Shown: in pieces, positions 1 to 9,001 of the stretch
How the letters are laid out: each line of letters opens with the position of its first letter
Numbering within the stretch: position 1 is the first letter of the stretch
DNA from: Cytophagales bacterium
GTDB taxonomy: Bacteria; Bacteroidota; Bacteroidia; Cytophagales; Cyclobacteriaceae
Direction of reading: 5' to 3'
Assembly: GCA_022360055.1 (NCBI GenBank)
Contig: JAKSDO010000036.1
Coordinates: 1 to 64,000 of the forward strand
DNA: 64,000 nt
Program-made: the position numbers and the translations under genes
The notes under the pieces: model-generated
Database searches by the model: none
Told to the model about the DNA's origin: nothing
What the model saw: only the letters and a program-made list of their open reading frames with translations

Positions 1-290
1 AATATTTTAGATTGATGCAGATTGAGTTGGAGATTGATTTAGATTGAATTTAAGATTGATGTAGGTTGAATTTAAGATTGAATGGAGATTGAATTTGTGT
101 TGATTCGCGACGCTCATCCTCTTCTTCAATCCCCTCAATCTCTTATCAATCTCTTCAATCCTATCAATCTTTTATTTTCTCCCCTCAATCCCTTCAATCT
201 CATCAATCTTTTATACTCACCCCTCAATCCCTTCAATCTCATATATTCCCCCTCAACCTTCTATCAATCCCTTCAATCTTCATCCACGCT
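1..290. repeat. Degenerate GATTGA/TCAATC repeat array 1, with strand switch
   Basis: This gene-free stretch is made of short near-repeats. From about 12 to 108 the plus strand carries GATTGA-type units (AGATTGAATTTAAGATTGA). From about 125 to 275 it carries the opposite orientation, TCAATC-type units in a C/T-rich context. The switch lies near 105-120. Within the right half, CCCCTCAATCCC recurs at 181 and 220, a spacing of 39. The array ends about 45 bases past the stop codon of the leftward flavoprotein gene at 321. It shares long phrases with the array at 18337-18511. An open frame crosses it, but the encoded peptide only mirrors the repeat (NPFNL-type units), so I do not call it a gene. 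Confidence 0.85.
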
Positions 291-320
291 CGAATTCATG
301 CTCAGATTTCAAGCCTTCCA

Positions 321-2666
321 TTAGCTCACGACAACCGCTTCCTCCGGACAAACCTGTTTGCAACTGTCACACTTAATACATTGATCTTGATCGATCACAT
401 GCAATTTATGAGGTGTGAATGGAATTGCTTCTGTCGGACAATGCTGGGCGCAAATGGTACACCCGATACAATTACCATCAATATGATAGACAATCAGGTC
501 TCTGCACTTTCCTGCCGGGCATTTCCCGTTGATATGGGCTTCATATTCATCCCGGAAGTAAGTAAGGGTCGATAACACCGGGTTTGGGGCGGTCTGACCT
601 AATCCACACAGACTGCCCTTTTTAGTCAGCTGCGCGAGTTTTTCAAGTTCATCAAGATCTTTTTCGCCTCCTCTGCCCGAACAGATGGCGTTTAGGATAT
701 CCAGCATTCTCTTAGTCCCGACTCTGCAAAATGTACATTTGCCACATGATTCGGTTTGTGTAAATGATAGGAAATACCGGGCGATATCGACCATACAATC
801 GGTGTCATCAAGTACAACCAGTCCTCCTGAACCCATCATTGCTCCAATATTTTGGAGTGACTCAAAATCTACAGGCGTATCTGCGAGTTTTTCAGGTATG
901 CAACCGCCGGACGGCCCTCCGATCTGAACGGCTTTAAATTTTCTTCCTTCGGCTACCCCACCTCCGATATCCTCTATAATCGCTCTGATTGTAATTCCCA
1001 TCGGGACCTCAATCAATCCTCCGCGATTGATCTTCCCGGCAAGGGCAAATACTTTTGTGCCTTTTGAATCTTTGGTGCCGAGGTTTGAATAAGAAGCGAC
1101 ATCGCTTCTCAATATATATGGAATTTGTGCGAATGTTTCGGTATTATTCACCAGAGTTGGCTTGCCCCAAAGTCCCTTTTCAACCGGGTAGGGTGGACGT
1201 AAATTCGGGAATCCTCGATTGCCTTCAATAGAAGCTATCAAGGCTGTTTCTTCCCCGCAAATAAAAGCTCCGGCACCTTCGAATACTTCAATATTAAAAG
1301 AAAGATTGGAATCCAGGATATTCTGTCCCAGGTATCCTTCCTTTCTCGAAATTTCCAGGGCTTTTCCAATTCGCTCTACGGCCAATGGATATTCGGCCCG
1401 TATATAGAAATATCCGTGCGTCGCACCGGTGGCGTATGCTGCGATCAGCATTCCCTCAATAATGCGGTAGGGGTAAGACTCCAATAACATGCGATCCATA
1501 AATGCGCCGGGGTCTCCTTCATCTCCGTTGCAGATCAAATATTTTGTGTCACTTTTTTGATTGTAAAGCAATTGCCATTTTTCTCCTGTCGGGAAACCTG
1601 CCCCGCCTCTGCCCCTGATTCCGCTCTGTTTGATGGCTTGGATGACTTGCTCCGGCGTGAACGCGCTCAGGCAGCGAGCGATTGATTTAAATCCGAAGCC
1701 GCGCTTATACTCGACTATATCCAACGGATCTATAATCCCGCGATGTTCGGTGGCAATTGGAATTTGCCTGCCAAGGAACGAGGACACCTGCTTTTCCCTT
1801 ATGTTCAATTCGTAATGTGCAACACCATTCCAGTTCTTGTCCGTTTGGATGTCTTCAATAAAATTATAAACGGAAGACCTTAATCTGTGCCAAATACCCC
1901 GAGGTTTGAAGTGTCGATCCAAAATTTTTCTCACGTCTTCCGGATGAACTTTAGAATAAAGTACCGGTTCCTGTTCCTTTGGAATTATTTCCAGCAGAGG
2001 CACTTGATGGCACATGCCTACACACCCCACACCTTTCATTTTTACATCCAGGGAATTCAATTTCACAACGGACTCCACAGTAGCCTTTACTTGTTCACTT
2101 CCGCTGGCCACACAGCATGACCCAAGACCGATCCGGATTTCGCCATCCTTATTTGTGTTCGAAAATTTTTCTTTTTTCTCCCCATTCCCGGTTGCGCCAA
2201 GGTGCTCAAAATCGCTCAGAACTCTTCCAACTCCTTCAACGTCCACATGCCCATAGGTCACCTGATCGATCTGTACAACCGGCGCCAGTGTACAACAGCC
2301 GAGGCAATTCACTTTTTCAAGGGTGTAGCGCCCGTCTTTATCGGTAGTAGCCGTCCCTTCAAGTTGCAGCGTTCTGCCAAAAGCATCATAAATCAGTTCC
2401 GCGCGTTTAACGTGGCAGGCCGTTCCCGTGCACACTTTAATAATATGTTCGCCTGTAGGTTGCAACCTGAACTGAGAGTAAAAGCTTGCGACTCCCATGA
2501 GCTCGTCTGGTGTGATTTCCGTTTGCTCGCAGACTTTTCTTAGCACATCTTCCGGTAAGTAGTTATAATTATTCTGAATCGCCTGAAGTATCGGTACGAT
2601 CGATTTTTTTGTGCCGCCTTTCTTTTCGATGATACGGTCCAATGCTATGTATCTTTCTTCAGCCAT
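321..2666 (-). CDS. Fused NuoE/NuoF-type flavoprotein with ferredoxin tail (HydC-HydB-like)
   Basis: A 781-residue cytoplasmic iron-sulfur flavoprotein, likely exchanging electrons between NAD(P)H and ferredoxin-like partners. Domains in order: a NuoE/HydC thioredoxin-like [2Fe-2S] domain (1-155, C79/C84/C121/C125); a second thioredoxin-like [2Fe-2S] domain (176-250, C184 or C185, C215, C219); a NuoF core (300-700) with the NADH/FMN motifs RGRGGAGFPTG (351-361) and NGDEGDPGAF (380-389) and the N3-type cluster C641/C644/C647/C687; then CPAGKC (716-721) and two [4Fe-4S] ferredoxin motifs (C733-C743, C763-C773). The CPAGKC element and ferredoxin tail match HydB/HndC of bifurcating hydrogenases rather than complex I NuoF. 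No hydrogenase or formate dehydrogenase catalytic subunit is nearby. It is last in the leftward operon and directly abuts the upstream gene. Architecture is certain; partner and direction of electron flow are inferred. Confidence 0.9.
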   Translation of the reverse strand: MAEERYIALDRIIEKKGGTKKSIVPILQAIQNNYNYLPEDVLRKVCEQTEITPDELMGVASFYSQFRLQPTGEHIIKVCTGTACHVKRAELIYDAFGRTLQLEGTATTDKDGRYTLEKVNCLGCCTLAPVVQIDQVTYGHVDVEGVGRVLSDFEHLGATGNGEKKEKFSNTNKDGEIRIGLGSCCVASGSEQVKATVESVVKLNSLDVKMKGVGCVGMCHQVPLLEIIPKEQEPVLYSKVHPEDVRKILDRHFKPRGIWHRLRSSVYNFIEDIQTDKNWNGVAHYELNIREKQVSSFLGRQIPIATEHRGIIDPLDIVEYKRGFGFKSIARCLSAFTPEQVIQAIKQSGIRGRGGAGFPTGEKWQLLYNQKSDTKYLICNGDEGDPGAFMDRMLLESYPYRIIEGMLIAAYATGATHGYFYIRAEYPLAVERIGKALEISRKEGYLGQNILDSNLSFNIEVFEGAGAFICGEETALIASIEGNRGFPNLRPPYPVEKGLWGKPTLVNNTETFAQIPYILRSDVASYSNLGTKDSKGTKVFALAGKINRGGLIEVPMGITIRAIIEDIGGGVAEGRKFKAVQIGGPSGGCIPEKLADTPVDFESLQNIGAMMGSGGLVVLDDTDCMVDIARYFLSFTQTESCGKCTFCRVGTKRMLDILNAICSGRGGEKDLDELEKLAQLTKKGSLCGLGQTAPNPVLSTLTYFRDEYEAHINGKCPAGKCRDLIVYHIDGNCIGCTICAQHCPTEAIPFTPHKLHVIDQDQCIKCDSCKQVCPEEAVVVS

Positions 2667-4550
2667 TTATCTACCTATGCAATACAGATGTTCATATCCT
2701 CTAATCAAAATTTTGCCGTCGACAAATGCCGGAGTGCTTACCGACTGCTCTCCAAGCTCCGGTTTGCCAATTAATTTCATTGTTTTATCCGTTGAGAATA
2801 TATGCATAATGCCGTCCATATCCATGAAATATACTTTATTGTCTGCGACAACCGGTGAGGAATAAAATCCCTGATCGCATTCGTATTCCCAGATAATATT
2901 TCCTGTTTTTGCATCGAAACAGGCGATTACACCATAACTTGTAGCAATGTACAGCATATCGTGAAGTGCAACCGGACTTGCAACTTCCGGTAAATATTCA
3001 TTGCTTTCCCACAGGATTTTTGCCGGCGATCCCGGCTTAATCGCAACGAGATTGGCATATTCATTGGCTGCAAATACCACCCCGTTCAGGAATCCCGGAG
3101 AAGGTCCGATTTCACCCGACAAGCAATCCATCGCCCACAGTTCTTTTCCTGTTTCCGGGTCGTAAGCCGCTACCTGGGGGCTGGACGAGAGTACCAGTTC
3201 CATATGGTCTCCGAAATTGGCGAGTATTGGAGATGCCCAGGAGATTTTCGATATGCGGCCTGTCTCCCAAACCAAGGCGCCGTTTGAGGTGTTCAATGCC
3301 ATTACCTTCCCGGCATCATTCGTGTCGAATTGAATAAAGAGTAAGTCCCTCCAGGTCAGCAACGACGATGAGTGCCCATAATGATTATCCGGAACTCCGA
3401 GGTTTTGCGCCCAAATGCGGTTTCCGTTCATGTCCAAACCTACGATATCTCCGGTTGCAAAAATAGCGAATATATATCGCCCGTCGGTAACTGCCGTTGG
3501 AGCCGCGAAGCCCGTGTCTTCTGTCGGTTTGATCTCGTCGGACGATGTCTGCCGGATTCCGGACACTTTGTGTTCCCATATCAATTCGCCGGTACGGAGG
3601 TTGTAACAATAGACGGATTGATTGTTTTTATCTGCTCCCGTAAGAAACACCTGATTATTCCATATGACGGGTGAGTTATATCCCTGGAGCGGGATTTTCA
3701 CTTTCCATAATATGTTTTCTCCTGAAAGGCCGTTCCAGGAAGTCGGAATATTTTTATGTCCGGAAATTCCAAGGCCGTATGGACCCCGGAAGGACGGATG
3801 CTGAGCGACCAGATCGCTGTGCGAAGGAAATGCGGGAGGCGCGTTTTCCGGCTTTTTTATTGCTGTTTCCGTATTTGCCTGGTGTGTGGCTGTTTCGACA
3901 ATTTCGTCTATTTCTTTTTCCTGTTTGGCAGCGGGAGCTTCAATTATATTTTCTTTTTGTATTTCTTTCTTTGTAACTTCTTGAATATCATGAATTTGTG
4001 CCTCGGAAGATTCGTCTGTTATAATTTCCAGGACAGGAATGCGCTCGTCATCTTTTTCCACTTCAGTTAATACATAGGCCTTGGAAAGGTGGTCGACGGA
4101 CAGAAATGAACCCAGCAATGCCACTCCGAAAATTATTGCTAACGTATACAAAATCCATCTCCTGGTTATCAGCAATTCAATATCCGACTCGGACGACTTT
4201 CGATCCGGGATTTCGATTTCGGATTTTGACGCGTAATAGATCCGCAGCGCAGCGACCGTTAAAATAATCCCGCCGATAAGCAGATAGGCGCCTGAGCGAA
4301 TTTGCCACTGATTTGTAAAGTAAGCATTTCTGGCCATCAGGTCCAGGTTCCTGATGTCCTGTTTTAATTCTTCATTTTTATTGTCATCCTGAAACTTTTC
4401 AACAAGCGCTTTAAGCGACTTGTTATCCAGCGGATCGGTTGTGATTAATTGCCAATAGTTCAGCAGCATTACAATACAGACAATCAATGAAAAAATGCCT
4501 GCGACGTAGGCAATTCGCAATGCCAAAATATTTTTAACTCTGTGTTCCAA
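2667..4550 (-). CDS. Membrane-anchored PQQ-like beta-propeller protein
   Basis: A 627-residue protein with three predicted membrane segments in the first 155 residues (around 8-32, 86-107 and 131-150), a Glu/Lys-rich low-complexity linker (about 160-240), and a C-terminal PQQ-like (BamB/quinoprotein type) beta-propeller from about 250. Blade motifs such as GELIWEH, GALVWET and GNIIWEY are visible. The propeller begins with an FRGP...G motif shared with the secreted paralogs upstream. No heme c motif and no clear quinoprotein active site were seen, so PQQ binding is not established. The start overlaps the preceding polyferredoxin gene by 17 bases and its stop directly abuts the next start, which argues for co-translation. 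It may present a periplasmic propeller next to the membrane electron-transfer proteins of this operon. Confidence 0.85.
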   Translation of the reverse strand: MEHRVKNILALRIAYVAGIFSLIVCIVMLLNYWQLITTDPLDNKSLKALVEKFQDDNKNEELKQDIRNLDLMARNAYFTNQWQIRSGAYLLIGGIILTVAALRIYYASKSEIEIPDRKSSESDIELLITRRWILYTLAIIFGVALLGSFLSVDHLSKAYVLTEVEKDDERIPVLEIITDESSEAQIHDIQEVTKKEIQKENIIEAPAAKQEKEIDEIVETATHQANTETAIKKPENAPPAFPSHSDLVAQHPSFRGPYGLGISGHKNIPTSWNGLSGENILWKVKIPLQGYNSPVIWNNQVFLTGADKNNQSVYCYNLRTGELIWEHKVSGIRQTSSDEIKPTEDTGFAAPTAVTDGRYIFAIFATGDIVGLDMNGNRIWAQNLGVPDNHYGHSSSLLTWRDLLFIQFDTNDAGKVMALNTSNGALVWETGRISKISWASPILANFGDHMELVLSSSPQVAAYDPETGKELWAMDCLSGEIGPSPGFLNGVVFAANEYANLVAIKPGSPAKILWESNEYLPEVASPVALHDMLYIATSYGVIACFDAKTGNIIWEYECDQGFYSSPVVADNKVYFMDMDGIMHIFSTDKTMKLIGKPELGEQSVSTPAFVDGKILIRGYEHLYCIGR

Positions 4551-5838
4551 TTTTTGTCTTTATCAGTTCTTCGAAATTTGGTTTGCCGACAGGACAATAG
4601 TCCATACATCGACCGCAACTCACGCAATTCCCTTTATCAGGTTCGTAGCCGGTTCTGTTTCTATAGATCGTTTTCCTTGTAAACATCAGCCCAAAAGCCA
4701 GGCCGAGGAACGCACCCAAAATCCATCCGCCAATACGGAATTGCTCCCGGATTTGAGCGGCTTCCCCAAGGAGTGTTTGCATGGTTTTACCGGAAGTTAA
4801 AAATGTCTGTACGTCTATATGGTCCGGATCATTTTTAATTTCCGGATGGCTGATGAGCAGCTCAGCGAGTTGTACATTTCTGTTGGCTTTTGAGAGATAG
4901 ACATGGGCGCTGGAAACAACATATCCTCCCGCCAGGATCCAGAGCGGTATCAATAAGGATGAAATCAGGAAACGATTGATATCCTTTTTTTTAGAGACGG
5001 GATCTGCTACCGGTTTTTTGATGGCATCCACTGGACATGATCTTTCGCATAGCCTGCAATCCACACAGCCGGACGGTGTAATGGTTAGGTGTTTTTTTGA
5101 TACCTTTGACATCCAGTTAAGCAACACGCCGTACGGACATAAAAACCGGCAATAGGGCCGTCCCACAAACATTCCGATAATCAAGAAGCTTCCGCCAAGT
5201 ACCAGCATATTGAATTTGGCATCCATTCGAAATATTCCGACAAACGGATCATAGCGGCAGATGATAAAATCCGTTTGCGTGCATGCAAAAAGTAGGGATA
5301 ATCCGAGATATAAATAGGGTAGAAGCCCAAGTGATTTTCTGATGCCGACAGGTAATTCGATGGGCTTAATAATCAGTAAATCCTGAATTGCACCCAGGGG
5401 GCATGCCGCCCCGCAAAATACCCGCCCGACAAACAGTGCAAACAGCAAAGGAAGCATGAAGAATGCCAGGGCCGTTAAAGAAATCGCGTATGACGGATCA
5501 ACGATGGCAAGTGCTACATTTTGAATTGCGCCGATGGAACAAATACACCCGTTTCGATAGAACCCGAAATAGAGCAGGCTGAAAACGGATAAATATAAAA
5601 TTCCTTTGCGCGATCTTTTTTGAAGTACGAACCGGGTAGCGAGCAAAAGGACAATCAATAGGATCAAAACATCCGCATACTCTAAAATTCCATGCCGAGG
5701 TTCGGGAATTTCCAGGGTAGGGGTCTTGTAATCGCTCTCAAAATCCGGGCGTGGGAATCGCTGTTGTGCAAAAGTCACAATTGAAACCAGCAGCCCGAAC
5801 AACACGGATGATATTTTAAACAGCCTTCCTTTCAACAC
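4534..5838 (-). CDS. Integral membrane polyferredoxin (NapH/NosR/CcoG-like)
   Basis: A 434-residue membrane protein with several hydrophobic segments. Cys motifs lie in cytoplasmic or periplasmic loops: CGAACPLGAIQD and CRFLCPYGVLLNW (CxxxCP motifs typical of NapH/NosR-type proteins), a [4Fe-4S] motif CVDCRLCERSCP, and a C-terminal CVSCGRCMDYCP. A cleavable signal-like N terminus ends near FAQQ. Proteins of this family carry electrons across or along the cytoplasmic membrane between quinol or ferredoxin and periplasmic acceptors. Its start follows the Tat-ferredoxin stop without a gap. In this operon it is the natural membrane link between the cytoplasmic HydBC-like flavoprotein and the exported ferredoxin. 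The specific donor and acceptor are unknown. Confidence 0.85.
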   Translation of the reverse strand: MLKGRLFKISSVLFGLLVSIVTFAQQRFPRPDFESDYKTPTLEIPEPRHGILEYADVLILLIVLLLATRFVLQKRSRKGILYLSVFSLLYFGFYRNGCICSIGAIQNVALAIVDPSYAISLTALAFFMLPLLFALFVGRVFCGAACPLGAIQDLLIIKPIELPVGIRKSLGLLPYLYLGLSLLFACTQTDFIICRYDPFVGIFRMDAKFNMLVLGGSFLIIGMFVGRPYCRFLCPYGVLLNWMSKVSKKHLTITPSGCVDCRLCERSCPVDAIKKPVADPVSKKKDINRFLISSLLIPLWILAGGYVVSSAHVYLSKANRNVQLAELLISHPEIKNDPDHIDVQTFLTSGKTMQTLLGEAAQIREQFRIGGWILGAFLGLAFGLMFTRKTIYRNRTGYEPDKGNCVSCGRCMDYCPVGKPNFEELIKTKIGTQS

Positions 5839-6420
5839 TTATGATTTTGATTTTGTAAAATCTCCCTTCACTTTATACGGGTCATCGTATGGAACTCTGG
5901 AAATGGCATCCGAAGGACACATTCTGGCGATGGCGCACTGATTGCAATTAACGCAAAGATCCTGGTTGATTTGCAAATGCAGCGATCCGTTCCCAAAGGA
6001 TGAGCACCCTTCCACGCATTTTGCGCAACCAATGCAAAGGTCCTCATCGATCGTATATTCGAAAAACGGCTCTTCGACGAAGTTCCGTTTTATTGCTGCG
6101 GTGGGACATAGCTGGTTTTCTGCCGCCGTGTTCATTTCAATGGCGCCGGGCTTTAAATATCCGCCGCACAGGTCGCAGTATCCGCATAGGTCAAAAGCGT
6201 GAAAGCATTTTACCGCCGAAGGAGTGAGCACGCATTCATCTGCGCAACGGCCGCATTGCGTACATTCAAAAGGATCGATCTGCCAGACGTATTCGCCTGC
6301 CTTGGCCTTGTTCAATACCAATCCGCCAAGTCCGCCGATACCGAGCGCCAATGCAAACCTGGATGAGCTTCGGATGAACTCCCGGCGGTTTTGAGCGTTG
6401 TTTTCACTATTGTCCGTCAT
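5839..6420 (-). CDS. Tat-exported multi-[4Fe-4S] ferredoxin
   Basis: A 193-residue ferredoxin. I place the start at 6420, where ATG overlaps the upstream TGA as ATGA; an upstream in-frame ATG at 6456 would add 12 residues that overlap the previous gene. The N terminus carries a twin-arginine-like signal (NRREFIRSS followed by a Gly-rich hydrophobic stretch), so it is likely exported folded with its clusters. Cys motifs include CTQCGRCADEC, CGYCDLC, CIGCAKCVEGC and CVNCNQCAIARMC, enough for about four clusters in the style of NapG or DmsB/NrfC-type electron-transfer subunits. The adjacent polyferredoxin gene makes a NapGH-like pair likely, although no nitrate reductase is present here. Confidence 0.85.
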   Translation of the reverse strand: MTDNSENNAQNRREFIRSSSRFALALGIGGLGGLVLNKAKAGEYVWQIDPFECTQCGRCADECVLTPSAVKCFHAFDLCGYCDLCGGYLKPGAIEMNTAAENQLCPTAAIKRNFVEEPFFEYTIDEDLCIGCAKCVEGCSSFGNGSLHLQINQDLCVNCNQCAIARMCPSDAISRVPYDDPYKVKGDFTKSKS

Positions 6421-6611
6421 CCTTGTCGCTTTTTTGATTCCGCTGTGATGCTGCACGAATGGAACCGGTTGCAGCTTTTACAGTATGGATTTTTGAAGCA
6501 ATTGTCCGGATCACCTATTTGACGCCTCCAGACCAGAAATCCGCCGGTCCCCAATAATCCGCCGGTCAGGGACCATCGAATGCTTTGTTCTATGAATTTT
6601 CTTCTTTTCAT
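6417..6611 (-). CDS. Small Cys-rich twin-arginine protein
   Basis: A 64-residue protein with an RRKFIEQS twin-arginine-like start, a short hydrophobic stretch (about 13-27) and a C-terminal cluster of four Cys in CFKNPYCKSCNRFHSC. It is embedded by ATGA overlaps on both sides: its ATG overlaps the NHL gene stop, and its TGA overlaps the ferredoxin ATG. That arrangement strongly supports real translation. I do not recognise the family. The Cys spacing could hold one metal or iron-sulfur site next to the membrane, so a small accessory subunit of the redox complex is a reasonable guess. Confidence 0.75.
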   Translation of the reverse strand: MKRRKFIEQSIRWSLTGGLLGTGGFLVWRRQIGDPDNCFKNPYCKSCNRFHSCSITAESKKRQG

Positions 6612-7570
6612 TTGCGTTCAAATTTTCGGACCATTTTTTGCGTAATGTCCAGAGCATAGATATGGTCGTGCTCATCTGATGCCAGGTCGAGGGGACCGGA
6701 ATTTTTTGCAAAATCCTTTGGTGCGGCTACAAATGCATCCAACTTACCTGAAGGTTTGTGCACCTTGATCCGCACCAGTCCCTTTTCACATGTGACGAAC
6801 GAACCATCGGATAATATCGTAAAGTGAGCCGGATTGCAACACCCCGTGAAATCCTCCGCATTGTAACCACTGTTTCCCCAATACCCTCTCAGACTTCCGC
6901 TTTTAGTATAATTTTGGATGTTTTGGAGCCCTGTATTAGCTATCCACAAGTCATCTTCGGGGTCAATATCAACATCGAAATAGGGGCTGGGGACGACAAA
7001 TCCATGATCCTTGGACTCCTGATTTTTCCCGTCAAACTTCAATTCGATTTCTCCCTGTTTGTCGTATCGAATTATTTCGGGACCGCCTGCATTAGCCACA
7101 AACAATTTCCCGCCGACTATGGCAATTGAAGTAATATAGGCGCCGGTGTCAATTTCCTGCCAGGTATCCAGCAAGTCTCCCCAAAAGTCATATACCTCCA
7201 GGCGGGTTTTACATCCCAGGTAAATGATCTTTTTTTCAGATATACATATGGCCGTTGAAGGTCCGGGAACTTTCCTGTTGAATATTTCCCTGCCCGACGT
7301 GTCAATAACTTGCAAATGGTTCTGAAAAGCCATTGCCAAAAAACCTTTATGGTAATCTATGGCTTTTGGGAATGGATTATCCAGCTTCACACGTTTTGTT
7401 TCATGGTATTTAATCAACGCAGGATCAACCTCCTCGAATTCCTTCAGGTCAAAAGCATAAGGATTTTCGGCGCGGATCAGCATCTCGTTTTTAATAAGGT
7501 CCTCAAGAATAATGTAGGCCGCCAGGGCGCCCAGGACAATCAGCAATATATAGATTGCGATCTTGCTCAT
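6608..7570 (-). CDS. Membrane-anchored NHL-type beta-propeller with GCCNP motif
   Basis: A 320-residue protein; ATG at 7570 is chosen because it forms an ATGA overlap with the preceding stop. An alternative ATG at 7594 adds 8 residues. An N-terminal membrane anchor (about 4-24) precedes a six-bladed NHL/YVTN-like propeller with repeats such as PKAIDYHKGFLAMAF, ITSIAIVGGKLFVAN and YFDVDIDPEDDLWIAN. A vicinal-Cys motif FTGCCNPAHF lies in the C-terminal half and might bind a metal or form a disulfide; this is inference. The protein probably sits on the periplasmic face with the neighbouring propellers. NHL propellers are usually scaffolds or binding platforms; no catalytic role can be read from sequence. 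Confidence 0.8.
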   Translation of the reverse strand: MSKIAIYILLIVLGALAAYIILEDLIKNEMLIRAENPYAFDLKEFEEVDPALIKYHETKRVKLDNPFPKAIDYHKGFLAMAFQNHLQVIDTSGREIFNRKVPGPSTAICISEKKIIYLGCKTRLEVYDFWGDLLDTWQEIDTGAYITSIAIVGGKLFVANAGGPEIIRYDKQGEIELKFDGKNQESKDHGFVVPSPYFDVDIDPEDDLWIANTGLQNIQNYTKSGSLRGYWGNSGYNAEDFTGCCNPAHFTILSDGSFVTCEKGLVRIKVHKPSGKLDAFVAAPKDFAKNSGPLDLASDEHDHIYALDITQKMVRKFERK

Positions 7571-8994
7571 GACGGTCTTTGAATGTCCATACAAATCATT
7601 CGGTGATCATCCCTCAATATCAAGTACCCGTCGGCAACGGCAAGCGGCGCCCAGGCATCACGGGCATCAAAAACCCTGATTTGATCCAGGAGTACGAATT
7701 TTGTTTTACTCGGCCGAACAATTGAAAGCATACCGTCGTCATTCAGGATCCAGAACTTACCATCCGCAATCATATATGGCCCCAGTCCAAAGCGATTTGT
7801 TTTGCCACTCGACCAGATTACTTTCCGGAAATCTCCCGGATCCACACAAACAAACTGATTTCGGAGTGCTCCGCCGTCTTTGGGAATAATTCCGTAAACC
7901 AATCCGTTGTAGAACACAGGTGTTTGCTGTTCGCTGGCCAGGCCATCTTTGGGCTTGTATTCGTAAAGTTTTTCAATTGATAACGAACCGTTTTTTTCTC
8001 TGACCTGAAAGACCATACTGCCGGCTCCGTAACCGGCCGTAAGAAATATTTTTCCATCGGGCAAACACACGGGCGAAGGAGCGACAACAGAACACCCCCA
8101 TTTCAGGGATTGCCATAAGATCTCACCCGCATCCTTTCCATCGGCTGCAATCGCAACCACACCGCCGACAGCGCTGTAAACGTACATTTTTCTGCCGCCA
8201 AATTCCCAGGGCATGACGGAAGCATGGGACATCTTTAAACCATGATCGTTGGGTGTTTCCCAGACTTTTTCGCCGGTCGCACAGTCTACGGCGATCATCA
8301 AGGCATTGCCCCCGGTCGCAACGATTGCTTTGCCGTCATCGATTAAAGGACATTGGCCTGTATACCAAAAAGGGATCTGGCTCTCGTACTCTTTTTCCAC
8401 ATCAATACCCCACAGGTAGTCTCCCGTTTCCCGGTCCAGGCACATTACATGTGATCTGGGACCGATGGTGAGTATATATTTTTCAGTAACCGCAGGAATC
8501 GTCCGCGACATTCCGTGGTTTCGCTTGATGTTCACGTTGTACCAACGTCTCCATACCTCTTTGCCATCCTTGAGCGTGAAACAGCGGAGCATATCTGCCT
8601 TTTGCTTTTCATCGTAATCCATAACGTAGACCAGCCCTTTGTATACGGACGGCCCGGCATGCCCTTCTCCCAGCTCTACGGACCATTGGATTTTGGGATT
8701 ATCGGGTTCGAATTTATCGATGAGCGGAATTCCGGTTTTTTTGATATTATCATAATCGCCGCCCCTGAACCTTGGCCAAATTTCGGAAAGGGAAGCGCCC
8801 GGGCTAAAAAAGCTTTCAAAGAATTCGCCGATAGTTACATTTTCAACGGATTCTCCGGCCCTATCTCCGCGGTTATCCATACCCGGGACACTCATTACCA
8901 CATCGACTTTGGGCTTTGAAAACGTCCACCAGGCGAGGGCAATCAGAAATAGGGTACCAACGGCAATAAGCGCTATGTGATTTGGGCTACGCAT
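7567..8994 (-). CDS. Membrane-anchored PQQ-like beta-propeller protein
   Basis: A 475-residue protein with an N-terminal membrane anchor (about 8-25), a linker to about 70, and a PQQ-like propeller starting at PRFRGGDYDN. Blade motifs include GKEVWRRW, GDYLWGI, GEKVWET and GEILWQS. It is 7 bases downstream of the secreted paralog ending at 9002 and overlaps the NHL gene by ATGA, so it belongs to the operon. Length is short for classical quinoprotein dehydrogenases (about 600-700 residues) and closer to BamB-like propellers. No heme-binding CxxCH is present. Function is unknown beyond a periplasmic propeller associated with the electron-transfer genes. Confidence 0.8.
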   Translation of the reverse strand: MRSPNHIALIAVGTLFLIALAWWTFSKPKVDVVMSVPGMDNRGDRAGESVENVTIGEFFESFFSPGASLSEIWPRFRGGDYDNIKKTGIPLIDKFEPDNPKIQWSVELGEGHAGPSVYKGLVYVMDYDEKQKADMLRCFTLKDGKEVWRRWYNVNIKRNHGMSRTIPAVTEKYILTIGPRSHVMCLDRETGDYLWGIDVEKEYESQIPFWYTGQCPLIDDGKAIVATGGNALMIAVDCATGEKVWETPNDHGLKMSHASVMPWEFGGRKMYVYSAVGGVVAIAADGKDAGEILWQSLKWGCSVVAPSPVCLPDGKIFLTAGYGAGSMVFQVREKNGSLSIEKLYEYKPKDGLASEQQTPVFYNGLVYGIIPKDGGALRNQFVCVDPGDFRKVIWSSGKTNRFGLGPYMIADGKFWILNDDGMLSIVRPSKTKFVLLDQIRVFDARDAWAPLAVADGYLILRDDHRMICMDIQRPS

Positions 8995-9001
8995 CCCGGA
9001 C

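Noticed and set aside
82..324. 80-codon frame across array 1
   Set aside because: The peptide only repeats the array (NPFNL-type units) and the frame is open because TCAATC repeats lack stops on that strand.
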